This document shows, one piece after another, positions 1 through 9,512 of a stretch of 64,000 bases of DNA. The number at the start of each line of letters is the position of its first letter. The first letter of the stretch is position 1. Source of the DNA: Pseudomonas bijieensis (GTDB lineage Bacteria; Pseudomonadota; Gammaproteobacteria; Pseudomonadales; Pseudomonadaceae); the NCBI RefSeq assembly GCF_013347965.1, contig NZ_CP048810.1, forward strand, positions 6,323,501-6,387,500. Reading direction: 5' to 3'. A program made the position numbers and the translations under genes. The notes beneath the pieces are model-generated. The model did no database searches, was not told the origin of the DNA, and was given only the letters and a program-made list of their open reading frames with translations.

Positions 1-542
1 ACTGGGCGATCGTTGCGATCGTCGCCATCTCCGCATTGATCAGTCTGAGCCGCGGCTTCGTCAAGGAAGCCCTCTCGCTGCTGACCTGGATCATCGCGGG
101 AGTCGTAGCCTGGATGTTTGGTGGTTCGCTGTCCCAGTACCTCGCCGGATACATCGAAACTCCATCGGCCCGCGTGATCGCGGGCTGTGCCATCTTGTTT
201 ATCGCCACCTTGCTGGTTGGCGCAATGATCAATTATCTGATCGGCGAACTGATTCGCGTCACCGGGCTTTCCGGGACGGACCGGTTCCTGGGCATGGCCT
301 TCGGCGCGGCGCGTGGCGCGTTGCTGGTGGTCGTGGCCGTCGGGCTCTTGAGCCTGGGGCCGGTGCAGCAGGATACGTGGTGGCAGGAGTCCCGGCTCGT
401 GCCACAATTTCTATTGGTCGCAGACTGGTCCAAAAACCTGATCCTGGGTTGGAGCAGTCAGTGGCTTGCCAGCGGTATCAGCGTACCCGCTGAAATACCG
501 TTCAAGGAACACCTCTTGCCGATGGCCAAAACGCCGCAGTGA
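1..542 (+). CDS. cvpA: CvpA family membrane protein (5' end cut by window)
   Basis: Inner-membrane protein of the CvpA (colicin V production) family, which in proteobacteria lies just upstream of purF. The reading frame is open from the first codon at position 3 (WAIVAIVAISALISLSRG), so the real start lies left of the window; the TTG at 36 is internal. Four hydrophobic segments are visible, the first at the cut end and the others around LTWIIAGVVAWMFGG, IAGCAILFIATLLVGAMI and GALLVVVAVGLLSLG. The conserved family stretch GLSGTDRFLGMAFGAARG is present. It ends at TGA 540-542, 41 bp before purF, so the two are probably co-transcribed. The molecular function is not settled in the family. Confidence 0.93.
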   Translation, partial: WAIVAIVAISALISLSRGFVKEALSLLTWIIAGVVAWMFGGSLSQYLAGYIETPSARVIAGCAILFIATLLVGAMINYLIGELIRVTGLSGTDRFLGMAFGAARGALLVVVAVGLLSLGPVQQDTWWQESRLVPQFLLVADWSKNLILGWSSQWLASGISVPAEIPFKEHLLPMAKTPQ

Positions 543-583
543 GTGTTGTTCAGTTCAGATCCATTAAGTAGGGGTTGCGTCGC

Positions 584-2089
<1,506 letters not shown>

Positions 2090-2095
2090 TTGACG

Positions 2096-2123
2096 AACCG
2101 GCCCTGAGGGGCCGGTTTGCGTT
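2096..2123 (+). terminator. Hairpin terminator after purF
   Basis: A perfect 9-bp stem (AACCGGCCC / GGGCCGGTT) closes a 4-nt TGAG loop right after the purF stop codon and is followed by a weak T-rich tail (TTGCGTTT). It may be leaky, giving partial readthrough into metZ, since no strong promoter is obvious in the 24 bases before the metZ start. Confidence 0.65.
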
Positions 2124-2147
2124 TAAACCGAATTCAGGAGTGACAGC

Positions 2148-3359
2148 ATGAGTCAGGATTGGGATGCCGGTCGGCTGGACAGCGACCTTGAAGGTGTAGC
2201 GTTCGATACCCTGGCGGTTCGCGCGGGTCAGCACCGCACGCCGGAAGCCGAACATGGCGATCCGATGTTCTTCACCTCCAGCTACGTGTTCCGCACCGCT
2301 GCCGATGCGGCCGCACGCTTTGCTGGCGAAGTGCCGGGCAACGTTTACTCGCGCTACACCAACCCGACCGTGCGGGCTTTCGAGGAGCGTATCGCCGCCC
2401 TGGAAGGCGCCGAGCAAGCCGTGGCCACTGCCACTGGCATGGCGGCGATCATGGCCGTGGTGATGAGTCTGTGCAGCGCCGGTGACCATGTGCTGGTATC
2501 GCGCAGCGTCTTTGGCTCGACCATCAGCCTGTTCGAGAAGTACTTCAAGCGCTTTGGCGTGGAAGTCGATTACGTGCCCCTGGCGGACCTGTCCGGTTGG
2601 GATGCCGCAATCAAGGCCAACACCAAGCTGCTCTTTGTTGAATCTCCCTCTAACCCGCTCGCCGAGCTGGTGGACATCGCCGCGCTGGCGGAAATCGCCC
2701 ACGCCAAGGGTGCCATGCTGGTGGTCGACAACTGCTTCTGCACCCCGGCGTTGCAACAGCCGCTGAAGCTGGGCGCGGACGTGGTGGTGCATTCGGCGAC
2801 CAAGTTCATCGACGGCCAGGGCCGTTGCATGGGCGGCGTGGTGGCCGGTCGTGGCGAACAGATGAAAGAAGTGGTGGGCTTCTTGCGTACCGCAGGTCCT
2901 ACTCTTAGTCCGTTCAACGCCTGGATCTTCCTCAAGGGCCTGGAAACCTTGGGCCTGCGCATGAAAGCCCATTGCGCCAACGCCCAGGCCCTGGCCGAGT
3001 GGCTGGAGCAGCAGGACGGCATCGAGAAAGTGCATTACGCCGGCCTCAAGAGCCATCCGCAACATGACCTGGCCTTGCGTCAGCAGCGCGGTTTCGGTGC
3101 GGTGGTGAGCTTCGAGGTCAAAGGGGGCAAGGAGGGCGCCTGGCGCTTCATCGACGCCACCCGGCTGATCTCCATCACTGCCAACCTGGGTGACAGCAAG
3201 ACCACCATTACCCACCCGAGCACCACGTCCCACGGTCGCTTGTCGCCCCAGGAGCGTGAGTCGGCGGGTATTCGTGACAGCCTGATCCGCGTTGCGGTCG
3301 GCCTGGAAGACGTGGCCGATCTGCAAGCCGACCTGGCCCGCGGGTTGGCGGCCTTGTGA
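2148..3359 (+). CDS. metZ: O-succinylhomoserine sulfhydrylase
   Basis: PLP enzyme of the Cys/Met metabolism family that makes homocysteine from O-succinylhomoserine and sulfide, the direct sulfhydrylation route of methionine synthesis used by Pseudomonas. Visible family signatures are [26 protein letters not shown], the cofactor-binding [14 protein letters not shown] and the PLP lysine in [12 protein letters not shown] (about residue 210). A good ribosome site (AGGAG) precedes the ATG at 2148. The 403 aa length is typical. The annotation as metZ rather than metB or metC rests on the purF-metZ neighbourhood of Pseudomonas and the overall sequence; a gamma-synthase activity cannot be excluded by eye. 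Confidence 0.93.
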   Translation: MSQDWDAGRLDSDLEGVAFDTLAVRAGQHRTPEAEHGDPMFFTSSYVFRTAADAAARFAGEVPGNVYSRYTNPTVRAFEERIAALEGAEQAVATATGMAAIMAVVMSLCSAGDHVLVSRSVFGSTISLFEKYFKRFGVEVDYVPLADLSGWDAAIKANTKLLFVESPSNPLAELVDIAALAEIAHAKGAMLVVDNCFCTPALQQPLKLGADVVVHSATKFIDGQGRCMGGVVAGRGEQMKEVVGFLRTAGPTLSPFNAWIFLKGLETLGLRMKAHCANAQALAEWLEQQDGIEKVHYAGLKSHPQHDLALRQQRGFGAVVSFEVKGGKEGAWRFIDATRLISITANLGDSKTTITHPSTTSHGRLSPQERESAGIRDSLIRVAVGLEDVADLQADLARGLAAL

Positions 3360-4129
3360 TCGAGCTGGCTACGCCGCCGAGCGGCACTCATGGCCGGGTT
3401 GCACTGGTTACGGGCGCCGCGCGGGGTATCGGCCTGGGCATCGCCGCCTGGCTGATCTGTGAAGGCTGGCAGGTGGTGCTGACCGACCTGGATCGCGAAC
3501 GCGGTTCCAAGGTGGCGAAGACCCTGGGCGACAATGCCTGGTTCATCGCCATGGACGTGGCGGACGAGGCGCAGGTCGCCACCGGTATCGCCGAGGTGCT
3601 CGGGCAGTTTGGGCGGCTCGATGCGCTGGTGTGCAACGCGGCCATCGCCGACCCGCACAACATCACCCTGGAAAGCCTGGACCTGGCTTATTGGAATCGG
3701 GTCCTGGCGGTGAACCTGGGTGGGCCGATGCTGCTGGCCAAGCACTGCGCGCCGTACCTGCGCGCCCACAACGGCGCCATCGTCAACCTGGCCTCGACCC
3801 GCGCCGCGCAATCGGAACCCGACACCGAGGCCTATGCCGCGAGCAAAGGCGGCTTGCTGGCCCTGACCCATGCCCTGGCGATCAGCCTGGGGCCGGAGAT
3901 CCGGGTCAACGCCGTCAGCCCCGGTTGGATCGACGCGCGGGACCCCTCCCAGCGTCGCGCACAGCCGTTGACTGATGCCGACCACGCCCAGCATCCAGCG
4001 GGCAGGGTAGGCACGGTAGAGGACGTGGCGGCGATGGTGGCGTGGCTGTTGTCGCGCAATGCCGGTTTTGTCACGGGGCAGGAGTTCGTGGTGGACGGCG
4101 GCATGACCAAGAAAATGATTTATAAGTGA
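3356..4129 (+). CDS. Short-chain dehydrogenase/reductase, 257 aa
   Basis: Classical SDR oxidoreductase with a Rossmann fold. The cofactor motif [12 protein letters not shown] is at about residues 20-31, the NAA strand motif ([11 protein letters not shown]) near residue 92, the catalytic Ser in [10 protein letters not shown] and the YxxxK pair in YAASKGG, followed by NAVSPGWI. The start is a GTG at 3356 that overlaps the metZ stop (GTGA), so translation is coupled to metZ. Asp in VLTDLDRER after the second strand suggests NAD rather than NADP. The substrate is unknown; the link to metZ is positional only. Confidence 0.88.
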   Translation: MIELATPPSGTHGRVALVTGAARGIGLGIAAWLICEGWQVVLTDLDRERGSKVAKTLGDNAWFIAMDVADEAQVATGIAEVLGQFGRLDALVCNAAIADPHNITLESLDLAYWNRVLAVNLGGPMLLAKHCAPYLRAHNGAIVNLASTRAAQSEPDTEAYAASKGGLLALTHALAISLGPEIRVNAVSPGWIDARDPSQRRAQPLTDADHAQHPAGRVGTVEDVAAMVAWLLSRNAGFVTGQEFVVDGGMTKKMIYK

Positions 4130-4182
4130 GGGCGGTTGCGGGTGCCGTTTGAAACTGTTTTGAAAAAACTTCAACCCTGCTA

Positions 4183-4211
4183 TTGACTTAGCTTCGGTAC
4201 CTGCGTAAATT
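4183..4211 (+). promoter_or_regulatory. Sigma-70 promoter of the tRNA-Val/Asp/Asp operon
   Basis: TTGACT at 4183-4188 and TAAATT at 4206-4211 are separated by 17 bp and stand 21 bp ahead of the first tRNA. The position and spacing fit a stable-RNA promoter. Confidence 0.65.
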
Positions 4212-4232
4212 TCGCGGCCTCAACGAAGCAAA

Positions 4233-4308
4233 GGGTGATTAGCTCAGCTGGGAGAGCGTCTGCCTTACAAGCAGAATGTCGGCGGTTCGATCCCGTCATC
4301 ACCCACCA
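4233..4308 (+). tRNA. tRNA-Val (anticodon TAC)
   Basis: Complete 76-nt cloverleaf: acceptor GGGTGAT paired with ATCACCC, anticodon stem TCTGC/GCAGA around loop CTTACAA (anticodon TAC), T arm GGTTCGATCC, and an encoded CCA end at 4306-4308. It is the first member of a three-tRNA operon. Confidence 0.97.
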
Positions 4309-4366
4309 TGTTTTACGAGAGTCTTGCGAAAGCGAGACGGAAGCTGTCAAAAGCCTCCACCGACGC

Positions 4367-4443
4367 GCAGCGGTAGTTCAGTCGGTTAGAATACCGGCCT
4401 GTCACGCCGGGGGTCGCGGGTTCGAGTCCCGTCCGCTGCGCCA
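4367..4443 (+). tRNA. tRNA-Asp (anticodon GTC), copy 1
   Basis: Complete 77-nt cloverleaf with acceptor GCAGCGG paired to CCGCTGC, anticodon loop CTGTCAC (GTC) and encoded CCA. It is identical over its full length to the copy at 4533-4609. Confidence 0.97.
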
Positions 4444-4532
4444 TATTTTCCGAAGCAGGTTCGCCTGGTTCGAGGTTCAAACTCAAGGGTTTGGGTCAGA
4501 CGAGTTAACTGGACGCAAGTCCATAGCGATAC

Positions 4533-4609
4533 GCAGCGGTAGTTCAGTCGGTTAGAATACCGGCCTGTCACGCCGGGGGTCGCGGGTTCGAGTCCCGTCC
4601 GCTGCGCCA
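4533..4609 (+). tRNA. tRNA-Asp (anticodon GTC), copy 2
   Basis: Second, identical 77-nt tRNA-Asp copy, 89 bp after the first, with the same GCAGCGG/CCGCTGC acceptor stem, GTC anticodon and encoded CCA. The spacers between the three tRNAs are unrelated, so the duplication covers only the tRNA itself. Confidence 0.97.
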
Positions 4610-4684
4610 TATCTGCTTCGAGGCCCACTGAACGCCTTGAAGCTAAGAAGAAAGCTGCAAAGCTACTTCTAGTCGATAGCAAAG

Positions 4685-4716
4685 ACCCTGGTCGAAAGAC
4701 CGGGGTTTTTTGTTTT
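4685..4716 (+). terminator. Rho-independent terminator of the tRNA operon
   Basis: Stem ACCCTGGTC / GACCGGGGT with a GAAA tetraloop (one G-T pair), followed by TTTTTTGTTTT. Confidence 0.92.
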
Positions 4717-4739
4717 CGGGATTTGAAAGATTGGAACAA

Positions 4740-4820
4740 GCCTGTGGCGAGGGGTTTGCTGTGACGAGGGGATTTAGCGAAACGTCGCACCGCCCCGTTG
4801 GGCTGCGAAGCAGCCCTTGT
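4740..4820. repeat. Short intergenic repeat of fluorescens-group type
   Basis: The stretch GTGGCGAGGGG...GGGCTGCGAAGCAGCCC between the tRNA operon and the convergent oxidase gene has the look of a dispersed Pseudomonas intergenic repeat. The hairpin GGGCTGC-GAA-GCAGCCC (4800-4816) could also end transcription from either side. Confidence 0.45.
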
Positions 4821-4831
4821 TGTTGGGCGCT

Positions 4832-6115
4832 TCAGAACCCCAACTTATCCCGCAACCCGTAATACCAAGCCCCTAACGCCGCAAACGGCGTACGCAACAA
4901 CTGACCGCCGGGGAAGGGGTAGTGGGGCAGGTCCGCAAACGCATCAAAACGCTCCGCCTGCCCACGTAGCGCTTCAGCCAGGACCTTGCCCGCCAGGTGC
5001 GTATACGTCACACCATGACCGCTGCAGCCCTGGGAATAATAAATGTTATCCCCCAGGCGCCCGACCTGAGGAAGACGCGACAGCGTCAGCAGGAAATTTC
5101 CGGTCCAGGCATAATCGATCTTCACGTCCTTGAGCTGCGGGAATGCCTTGAGCATCTTCGGCCGAATGATCGCCTCAATGTTCGCCGGATCCCGCGCGCC
5201 ATACACCACGCCGCCACCGAAGATCAGACGCTTGTCGCCGGTCAGTCGGTAGTAATCGAGCAAGTAGTTGCAGTCTTCAACGCAATAATCCTGAGGCAAC
5301 AGGCTGTGAGCCAGCTCATCACCCAACGGCTCGGTAGCGATCACCTGGGTGCCGCAAGGCATGGACTTGGCCGCCAGCTCCGGCACCAGATTGCCCAGAT
5401 AAGCATTGCCGGCCACAATAATGAACTTGGCCCTGACCTTGCCCTGTGGCGTATGCACAACCGGACTGGCGCCACGCTCGATGCGCACCGCTGGCGACTG
5501 TTCATAAATCACCCCGCCCAGCGACTCCACCGCCGCCGCTTCACCCAAGGCCAGGTTGAGCGGATGAATATGTCCACCACTCATATCCAGCATCCCGCCC
5601 ACATACTCTTTGCAAGCCACTACCTCGCGAATACGCCGCTGATCCAGCAACTCCAGCTGGGTATGCCCGAAACGCTCCCATAAACGCTTCTGCGACTCCA
5701 GGTGGCCCATCTGTTTAGCGGTGAGGGCGGCGAATACACCGCCGTCCTTCAAATCGCACTGAATCTGATACTTCGCCACCCGCTCGCGAATGATTCGCCC
5801 ACCCTCGAACGCCATATTGCCCAGCAACTGCGCCTGCTGAGGCCCGACGCTACGCTCGATCACATCGATGTCGCGGCTATAACTGTTAACGATCTGCCCG
5901 CCGTTGCGACCCGAAGCCCCAAAGCCGACCTTCGCCGCCTCAAGCACCGTCACCTTGAAACCGTTCTCCAGCAAAAACAGCGCAGAGGAGAGGCCGGTGT
6001 ATCCAGCGCCGATCACGCAAACGTCCGTCTCGACGTCATCCTGCAGGGCAGGGCGCGGAGGAACCGGGTTGGCCGATGCGGCGTAATAGGACGCTGGATA
6101 GGATGTGTTCGCCAT
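4832..6115 (-). CDS. FAD-dependent amine oxidase, PuuB/DadA-like (gamma-glutamylputrescine oxidase type)
   Basis: Flavoprotein of the DAO family, 427 aa. The dinucleotide-binding motif VCVIGAGYTGLSSALFL is at about residues 32-48, followed by the conserved GASGRNGGQ. A C-terminal FAD motif region reads YSQGCSGHGVTYTHLAGK. The whole fits the putrescine-pathway enzymes PuuB/PauB, which oxidise gamma-glutamylputrescine with oxygen, though other primary or secondary amines are possible. AGAGGT lies ahead of the ATG at 6115. No puuA, puuC or puuD gene is adjacent, so the pathway assignment is from the protein alone. Confidence 0.8.
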   Translation of the reverse strand: MANTSYPASYYAASANPVPPRPALQDDVETDVCVIGAGYTGLSSALFLLENGFKVTVLEAAKVGFGASGRNGGQIVNSYSRDIDVIERSVGPQQAQLLGNMAFEGGRIIRERVAKYQIQCDLKDGGVFAALTAKQMGHLESQKRLWERFGHTQLELLDQRRIREVVACKEYVGGMLDMSGGHIHPLNLALGEAAAVESLGGVIYEQSPAVRIERGASPVVHTPQGKVRAKFIIVAGNAYLGNLVPELAAKSMPCGTQVIATEPLGDELAHSLLPQDYCVEDCNYLLDYYRLTGDKRLIFGGGVVYGARDPANIEAIIRPKMLKAFPQLKDVKIDYAWTGNFLLTLSRLPQVGRLGDNIYYSQGCSGHGVTYTHLAGKVLAEALRGQAERFDAFADLPHYPFPGGQLLRTPFAALGAWYYGLRDKLGF

Positions 6116-6257
6116 TCTGCAACCTCTGTTTTATATTTTTTACGAATGCGCCGATCCTACCCGAGATAAAAATTGGCCGCCAGCCACCGCAAAATCTTCG
6201 TTGCTTTGGCGAAATTAAATATTTTGCATATTCATAGGGTTAGGTGAAAAAAAGGTA

Positions 6258-6285
6258 TTGACACCCCTCCGGAATTCCGTAGAAT
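6258..6285 (+). promoter_or_regulatory. Sigma-70 promoter of tRNA-Val(GAC)
   Basis: Consensus TTGACA (6258-6263) and TAGAAT (6280-6285) with a 16-bp spacer, ending 13 bp before the tRNA; the discriminator is GC-rich (GCCGCC), as is usual for stringently controlled RNA genes. Confidence 0.8.
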
Positions 6286-6298
6286 GCCGCCTCACAGC

Positions 6299-6375
6299 AG
6301 GCACGTAGCTCAGTTGGTTAGAGCACCACCTTGACATGGTGGGGGTCGTTGGTTCGAGTCCAATCGCGCCTACCA
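6299..6375 (+). tRNA. tRNA-Val (anticodon GAC)
   Basis: 77-nt cloverleaf: anticodon stem CCACC/GGTGG around loop TTGACAT (GAC), T arm GGTTCGAGTCC and encoded CCA at 6373-6375. The acceptor stem AGGCACG/CGCGCCT has one A-C mismatch (A6303 against C6367); otherwise it is regular. Confidence 0.95.
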
Positions 6376-6405
6376 AACAAAATCCGCTCTGCTGGGCGGT
6401 CTAGA

Positions 6406-6437
6406 AGGGCTCACCGAAAGGTGGGCCCTTTTTTGTT
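6406..6437 (+). terminator. Rho-independent terminator after tRNA-Val
   Basis: Stem AGGGCTCACC / GGTGGGCCCT around a GAAA tetraloop, followed by TTTTTTGTT. Confidence 0.93.
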
Positions 6438-6508
6438 ATCGTCTGGAAACGCTTTGGAAAAGCGGCCACCGATATCGACCCTTTGATCACAAATGGAAGT
6501 ATCGAAGT

Positions 6509-6832
6509 ATGGGCTCATGGAAGACTTTGGTAATCGCCGTCACGGTATCGATCAGCGCTCAAGTCAATGCGGAAGATAAGGGCTCGTATCAAAATTCGAT
6601 GATGATGATAACGTTGGCTCCAACCGTCCTCCTTTCGGGGACTACGGGGCTTTCTGCGCTGGCTGCAAAAAACTTCAAGCCTGCCAAGGCCGATGCTCTC
6701 GCATTCATTGGCTCTGATGGCGAAATTCGCGGCGCTCAGTTTGAGCAAGCTGTACGCTATTACCGTACGACATACAGGCCGGCGCTGATGACGGACCAGC
6801 AGCTCGCCTTAGCGATCGTAACTTCGTATTGA
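6509..6832 (+). CDS. Small secreted DUF2388-type protein, 107 aa
   Basis: Short protein with an N-terminal signal peptide (VIAVTVSISAQVNA, predicted cleavage after about residue 21). The C-terminal part AFIGSDGEIRGAQFEQAVR followed by a DQQLALAI stretch matches my recollection of DUF2388, a family of about 100-aa secreted Pseudomonas proteins that often occur as paralogues beside each other. The function is unknown. The ribosome site is weak. The gene stands alone between a tRNA terminator and a repeat element. Confidence 0.72.
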   Translation: MGSWKTLVIAVTVSISAQVNAEDKGSYQNSMMMITLAPTVLLSGTTGLSALAAKNFKPAKADALAFIGSDGEIRGAQFEQAVRYYRTTYRPALMTDQQLALAIVTSY

Positions 6833-6834
6833 GC

Positions 6835-6927
6835 AGGGACTAGACACTTCTTTGCGCTGCAGCTTCCATCGAATGAATTCGTTTGGATCAACTGACAGCC
6901 GACTAGAAAATAAATCCTCCCCTTTTC
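6835..6927. repeat. Family-1 inverted-repeat element, degenerate copy A
   Basis: Contains the family core AGCTTCCATCGAATGAATTC, then TTGGATCAACTGACAGCCG and the 3' end TAGAAAATAAATCCTCCCCT. The left end is eroded. Other copies are at 10591-10684, 12130-12178 (split by an IS) and 13630-13807. Confidence 0.75.
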
Positions 6928-6936
6928 CCACTGTCC

Positions 6937-7395
6937 CTAGTCTTCTTCAGTCTTCTTACTATGCCCGGAAGAATCATACCGTTTGACAAACCGGGGCTCG
7001 TCGACCGCGTAGCCTTGCTGCTGGTAAAAAGCGTGAGCCTTTATTCGGTGGTCACCGCTAGTCACCTCGGCCCGGACGCAAAGTTGCTCTGTAAAAAACG
7101 CGTCAGCAGCGGAAACTAGCATTGTCCCTACTCCTTGTCCCCGGAAGTCATCATCAATGACAAGGGAGGTAATGCGTCCGAGCCTGCCCGGCTGATGAAA
7201 CAGTTCAAGTACGTGTAAGCTTATGACGCCGATAATGTTTTTACCGTCCTGCGCCAGCAGCACGGTATCGCGAGCGCTAAGTTCTAAGGCCACAAGCTTG
7301 TCTCGGATCAGCTTTGGCGAGGCGTGGTAGCCTAACTGGCTCAAGAGCTTGGACACCGAATCTGCATCGGTTAGTAAGGCTTTTCGAACTTTCAT
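6937..7395 (-). CDS. GNAT family N-acetyltransferase, 152 aa
   Basis: Acetyl-CoA-dependent acyltransferase of the GNAT fold. The acetyl-CoA loop is DDDFRGQGVGTMLVSAAD, fitting the R/QxxGxG/A motif, preceded by strand RLGRITSLVI and followed by HAFYQQQGY, the usual end of the fold. I set the start at the ATG at 7395 (MKVRKALLTDAD), where the domain begins and AGAGAA precedes it; the reading frame continues upstream to 7434 without a better signal. The substrate is unknown. The gene has lower GC than its core neighbours. Confidence 0.85.
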   Translation of the reverse strand: MKVRKALLTDADSVSKLLSQLGYHASPKLIRDKLVALELSARDTVLLAQDGKNIIGVISLHVLELFHQPGRLGRITSLVIDDDFRGQGVGTMLVSAADAFFTEQLCVRAEVTSGDHRIKAHAFYQQQGYAVDEPRFVKRYDSSGHSKKTEED

Positions 7396-7554
7396 ATTGT
7401 TCTCTATTGGGTGCTGCACAGGCTTGCCCACCATTTGTATTTGACCTGACCTGTCGTTTGTATCGGACCTAACTTGCGCACTTGGCGACTGAGGTCGGCA
7501 GAATGCGACCCAAAACCGTCAGTCGACCTGAGGGCATAGGTTGGATGGAAAAAC

Positions 7555-7613
7555 GGGACAGGCCACGATTATGAAGCGGTCAAGTAATGAACTCATTAGC
7601 GTGGCCTAGGCCC
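7555..7613. repeat. Family-2 inverted-repeat element, copy 1
   Basis: GGGACAGGCCACGATTATGA at the left end faces TTAGCGTGGCCTAGGCCC at the right end, 59 bp in all. The same short element recurs at 9831-9894, 15186-15244 and 15672-15731. Confidence 0.75.
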
Positions 7614-7634
7614 GCTCCGTCGGGCTAGAGTTTT

Positions 7635-8720
7635 TTAAGCCTGCCCTTGATAAAAGGTGATTGTCTCTTTTAAAGAGTCCGAGAACTCATAGATTTCATC
7701 GAGCGAATTGATAGGATGTCGAGTTTCATTCTTGTCTTTATCAAAAACACCTAGATACTTTTGAGTTCTGTTGAAATGGAGTCTTGCTATTGGTTTTCGA
7801 TTATTGTCGTCTAATAAAATTCCAAAATAACTCTGAGTGTCTCGGTGTGCGATCCGCTTTGCGTCTATTACTGTACGCACTATCGCCTTTATGATGTGGA
7901 AGCCCTCTAACTCTTCCATCGTAGTGAGGACTCTATCCTCGGGCGTGTCACTTGTTCCTGGTTGGCTTTCGGATACAACCAGTTCAGCCGGAGTGGGTAG
8001 CGGAACGCCGCTGATAGCAGACTTCAAACGATCGTTAATCTGATCGTTTAGGAACTGAGCTGCGGCTTTTTTGGTAAGAAGCGCGAACTGCTCTCTTACT
8101 TTTTGAGTAATTACCCCTTCGTAGATTCGAGAGGCAAAGAAGCGCACAAAGTCGTCATCGGGCTGTGTGAACTGTGAGGCCATTTCCCTTTTTATCTGGC
8201 CTACGTATTTTAACTCACCTGCGGCGTTGATTATGGATTCAACGTCGAACGCTGATTTTGTGAGCTTTTGCAGCTCGGGAATCACGTGTTCATCAATGTC
8301 TAAAAGATCTATTTCCAAAAATGGTTTTTCATCCATTTTGTTGGGCGCATCTAAGTCTGTGAAAAATCTATAGAGTCTGCCGTTCGTTAAGATTGAAATT
8401 CTGGCTGTCGTGACATGGAAATATCTAAATAGCTGACTAGCGTGATTTATATTTAACGGTTCGCCGATTTTTTTGGTTTCAATAAGAATCTGAATTTGTC
8501 CGTTTTTTAAAATTGCGTAATCAATTTTCTCGCCTTTTTTTGTACCAATGTCACATACGTATTCGGGCACGACTTCAGATGGATCGAAGACATCATAACC
8601 GAGCACTGTATGAATGAATGGCATTACAAACGCGGTCTTTGTTGCTTCCTCGGTTTGGATCGTTGAAGCTAATTGGTTCACCTTCGCCGACATTGCGTTC
8701 AAGCGTTCTACAAATTCCAT
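7635..8720 (-). CDS. Orphan HsdR-N-like predicted nuclease, 361 aa
   Basis: Resembles the N-terminal nuclease region of type I restriction HsdR subunits. The PD-(D/E)XK-like core is seen as a conserved Asp in GEKIDYAILKNG and the pair ETKK in IQILIETKKIGEPLN, about residues 65-90, followed by QLFRYFHVTTARISILTNG, a stretch typical of the family. No helicase motor, no HsdM or HsdS gene and no other restriction gene is adjacent, and the C-terminal 130 residues have no family I recognise. The gene is clearly lower in GC than the core genome, suggesting transfer. It may act alone as a defence nuclease or be a remnant. Confidence 0.72.
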   Translation of the reverse strand: MEFVERLNAMSAKVNQLASTIQTEEATKTAFVMPFIHTVLGYDVFDPSEVVPEYVCDIGTKKGEKIDYAILKNGQIQILIETKKIGEPLNINHASQLFRYFHVTTARISILTNGRLYRFFTDLDAPNKMDEKPFLEIDLLDIDEHVIPELQKLTKSAFDVESIINAAGELKYVGQIKREMASQFTQPDDDFVRFFASRIYEGVITQKVREQFALLTKKAAAQFLNDQINDRLKSAISGVPLPTPAELVVSESQPGTSDTPEDRVLTTMEELEGFHIIKAIVRTVIDAKRIAHRDTQSYFGILLDDNNRKPIARLHFNRTQKYLGVFDKDKNETRHPINSLDEIYEFSDSLKETITFYQGQA

Positions 8721-8821
8721 TTGCTAGCTCCGTTTCGCGTTTACCCGACTGGGCCCATAGAGGCTTAACGCTACTACTTGTCAGGTCTACTCGAATACTG
8801 GCTTTTCGTCCATGCTGGATA

Positions 8822-8856
8822 CCCGGACAGCTGGAGGAACTGTACAGCTGTCCGGG
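8822..8856. promoter_or_regulatory. 12-bp perfect inverted repeat upstream of the HsdR-N-like gene
   Basis: CCCGGACAGCTG at 8822-8833 and CAGCTGTCCGGG at 8845-8856 with an 11-nt spacer, about 100 bp upstream of the start at 8720. It could be an operator or a hairpin; neither flank has a T run. Confidence 0.5.
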
Positions 8857-9209
8857 ATCTTGGCCTGCCTCGGCCTTCTGTCGCATTCAAGAGTCCCCAC
8901 GTAGGTCCGGCGGCGTAGGAAAATTCTGAAAATATCCCCAAAAGCACTATTCTGACCCGAAGCCTATCGCCGGAGATTTTCTGTCGCGTTACGACTCCGA
9001 ACGTCGCTGCACAATCGGCGATCGGGCTTGGTAACCCGGTGGAATAGGGCGTAACAGTGCTCCCAAGAAAAGGGGATATATTTCTCCGCGCTGAAAGCTG
9101 TGGTTTTGGCTGGTTCGGAAAAAGCTGTTCCCTTTTCCGTCCCCTTTTCCCTGCGTCCTTTAGCTACGGCTTTTGAGGGCTCAAACTCGCGCTGCGAGAG
9201 GCATAACGC
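8857..9209. other. Intergenic stretch without a supported gene
   Basis: No open frame here has a plausible ribosome site and coding pattern. The segment 9067-9150 begins AAAAGGGGATATATTTCT and ends CCGTCCCCTTTTCC, resembling the ends of the family-1 repeat, so it is probably a divergent member. Confidence 0.5.
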
Positions 9210-9330
9210 AAATTCCTACACAAACCTCGGAAATCAGTGCATTGCAGCATCTGGATATGCAACTTATTGTCTCTCTGTCGCCCAGATGGCGATTCGGGTT
9301 TGGCGACTCGATTGAATGAAGCGCAGAAGC
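9210..9330 (+). repeat. Leader repeat, first copy (also at 17835-17941)
   Basis: This block shares GTCTCTCTGTCGCCCAGATG, TTGGCGACTCGATTGAATGA and the end AAGCGCAG with 17835-17941. It contains a GTCGCC/GGCGAC pair that could form a stem. It lies directly before the structured leader of the small gene at 9513 and probably carries that gene's promoter. Confidence 0.65.
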
Positions 9331-9374
9331 TCCTGCTACACTGCGGGGCTTTTTTGCAGTTGCAGACTGCTTTA

Positions 9375-9452
9375 TGGCAGCTGTGCGCGGGAGACTTTCG
9401 AGTCTGCCGGTTCGCTTTCATTCCCGGTTCGCCAACCCGAGCACAGCTGCCA
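9375..9452 (+). ncRNA. Predicted structured 5' leader RNA
   Basis: A perfect 12-bp closing stem (TGGCAGCTGTGC at 9375-9386 with GCACAGCTGCCA at 9441-9452) encloses a second hairpin CGGGAGACT-TTCG-AGTCTGCCG (9388-9409, one mismatch) and a short CCGGTTCG direct repeat. It ends 60 bp before the ATG at 9513, on the same strand, so it is most likely part of that gene's untranslated leader. From memory, very similar leaders precede small Pseudomonas genes elsewhere, but I cannot name an Rfam family. Confidence 0.6.
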
Positions 9453-9512
9453 CCCCATTCGTTTGGCGACGTTTGAGTGGTAGTCCTTATCAATTGAATG
9501 AAGGTACTACTC

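Noticed and set aside
4235..4555. Frame across the tRNA-Val and tRNA-Asp genes
   Set aside because: It runs through three structural RNA genes and has no ribosome site.
8822..8856. Possible integron attC site
   Set aside because: The inverted repeat lacks the attC R/L box consensus and there is no integrase or cassette.
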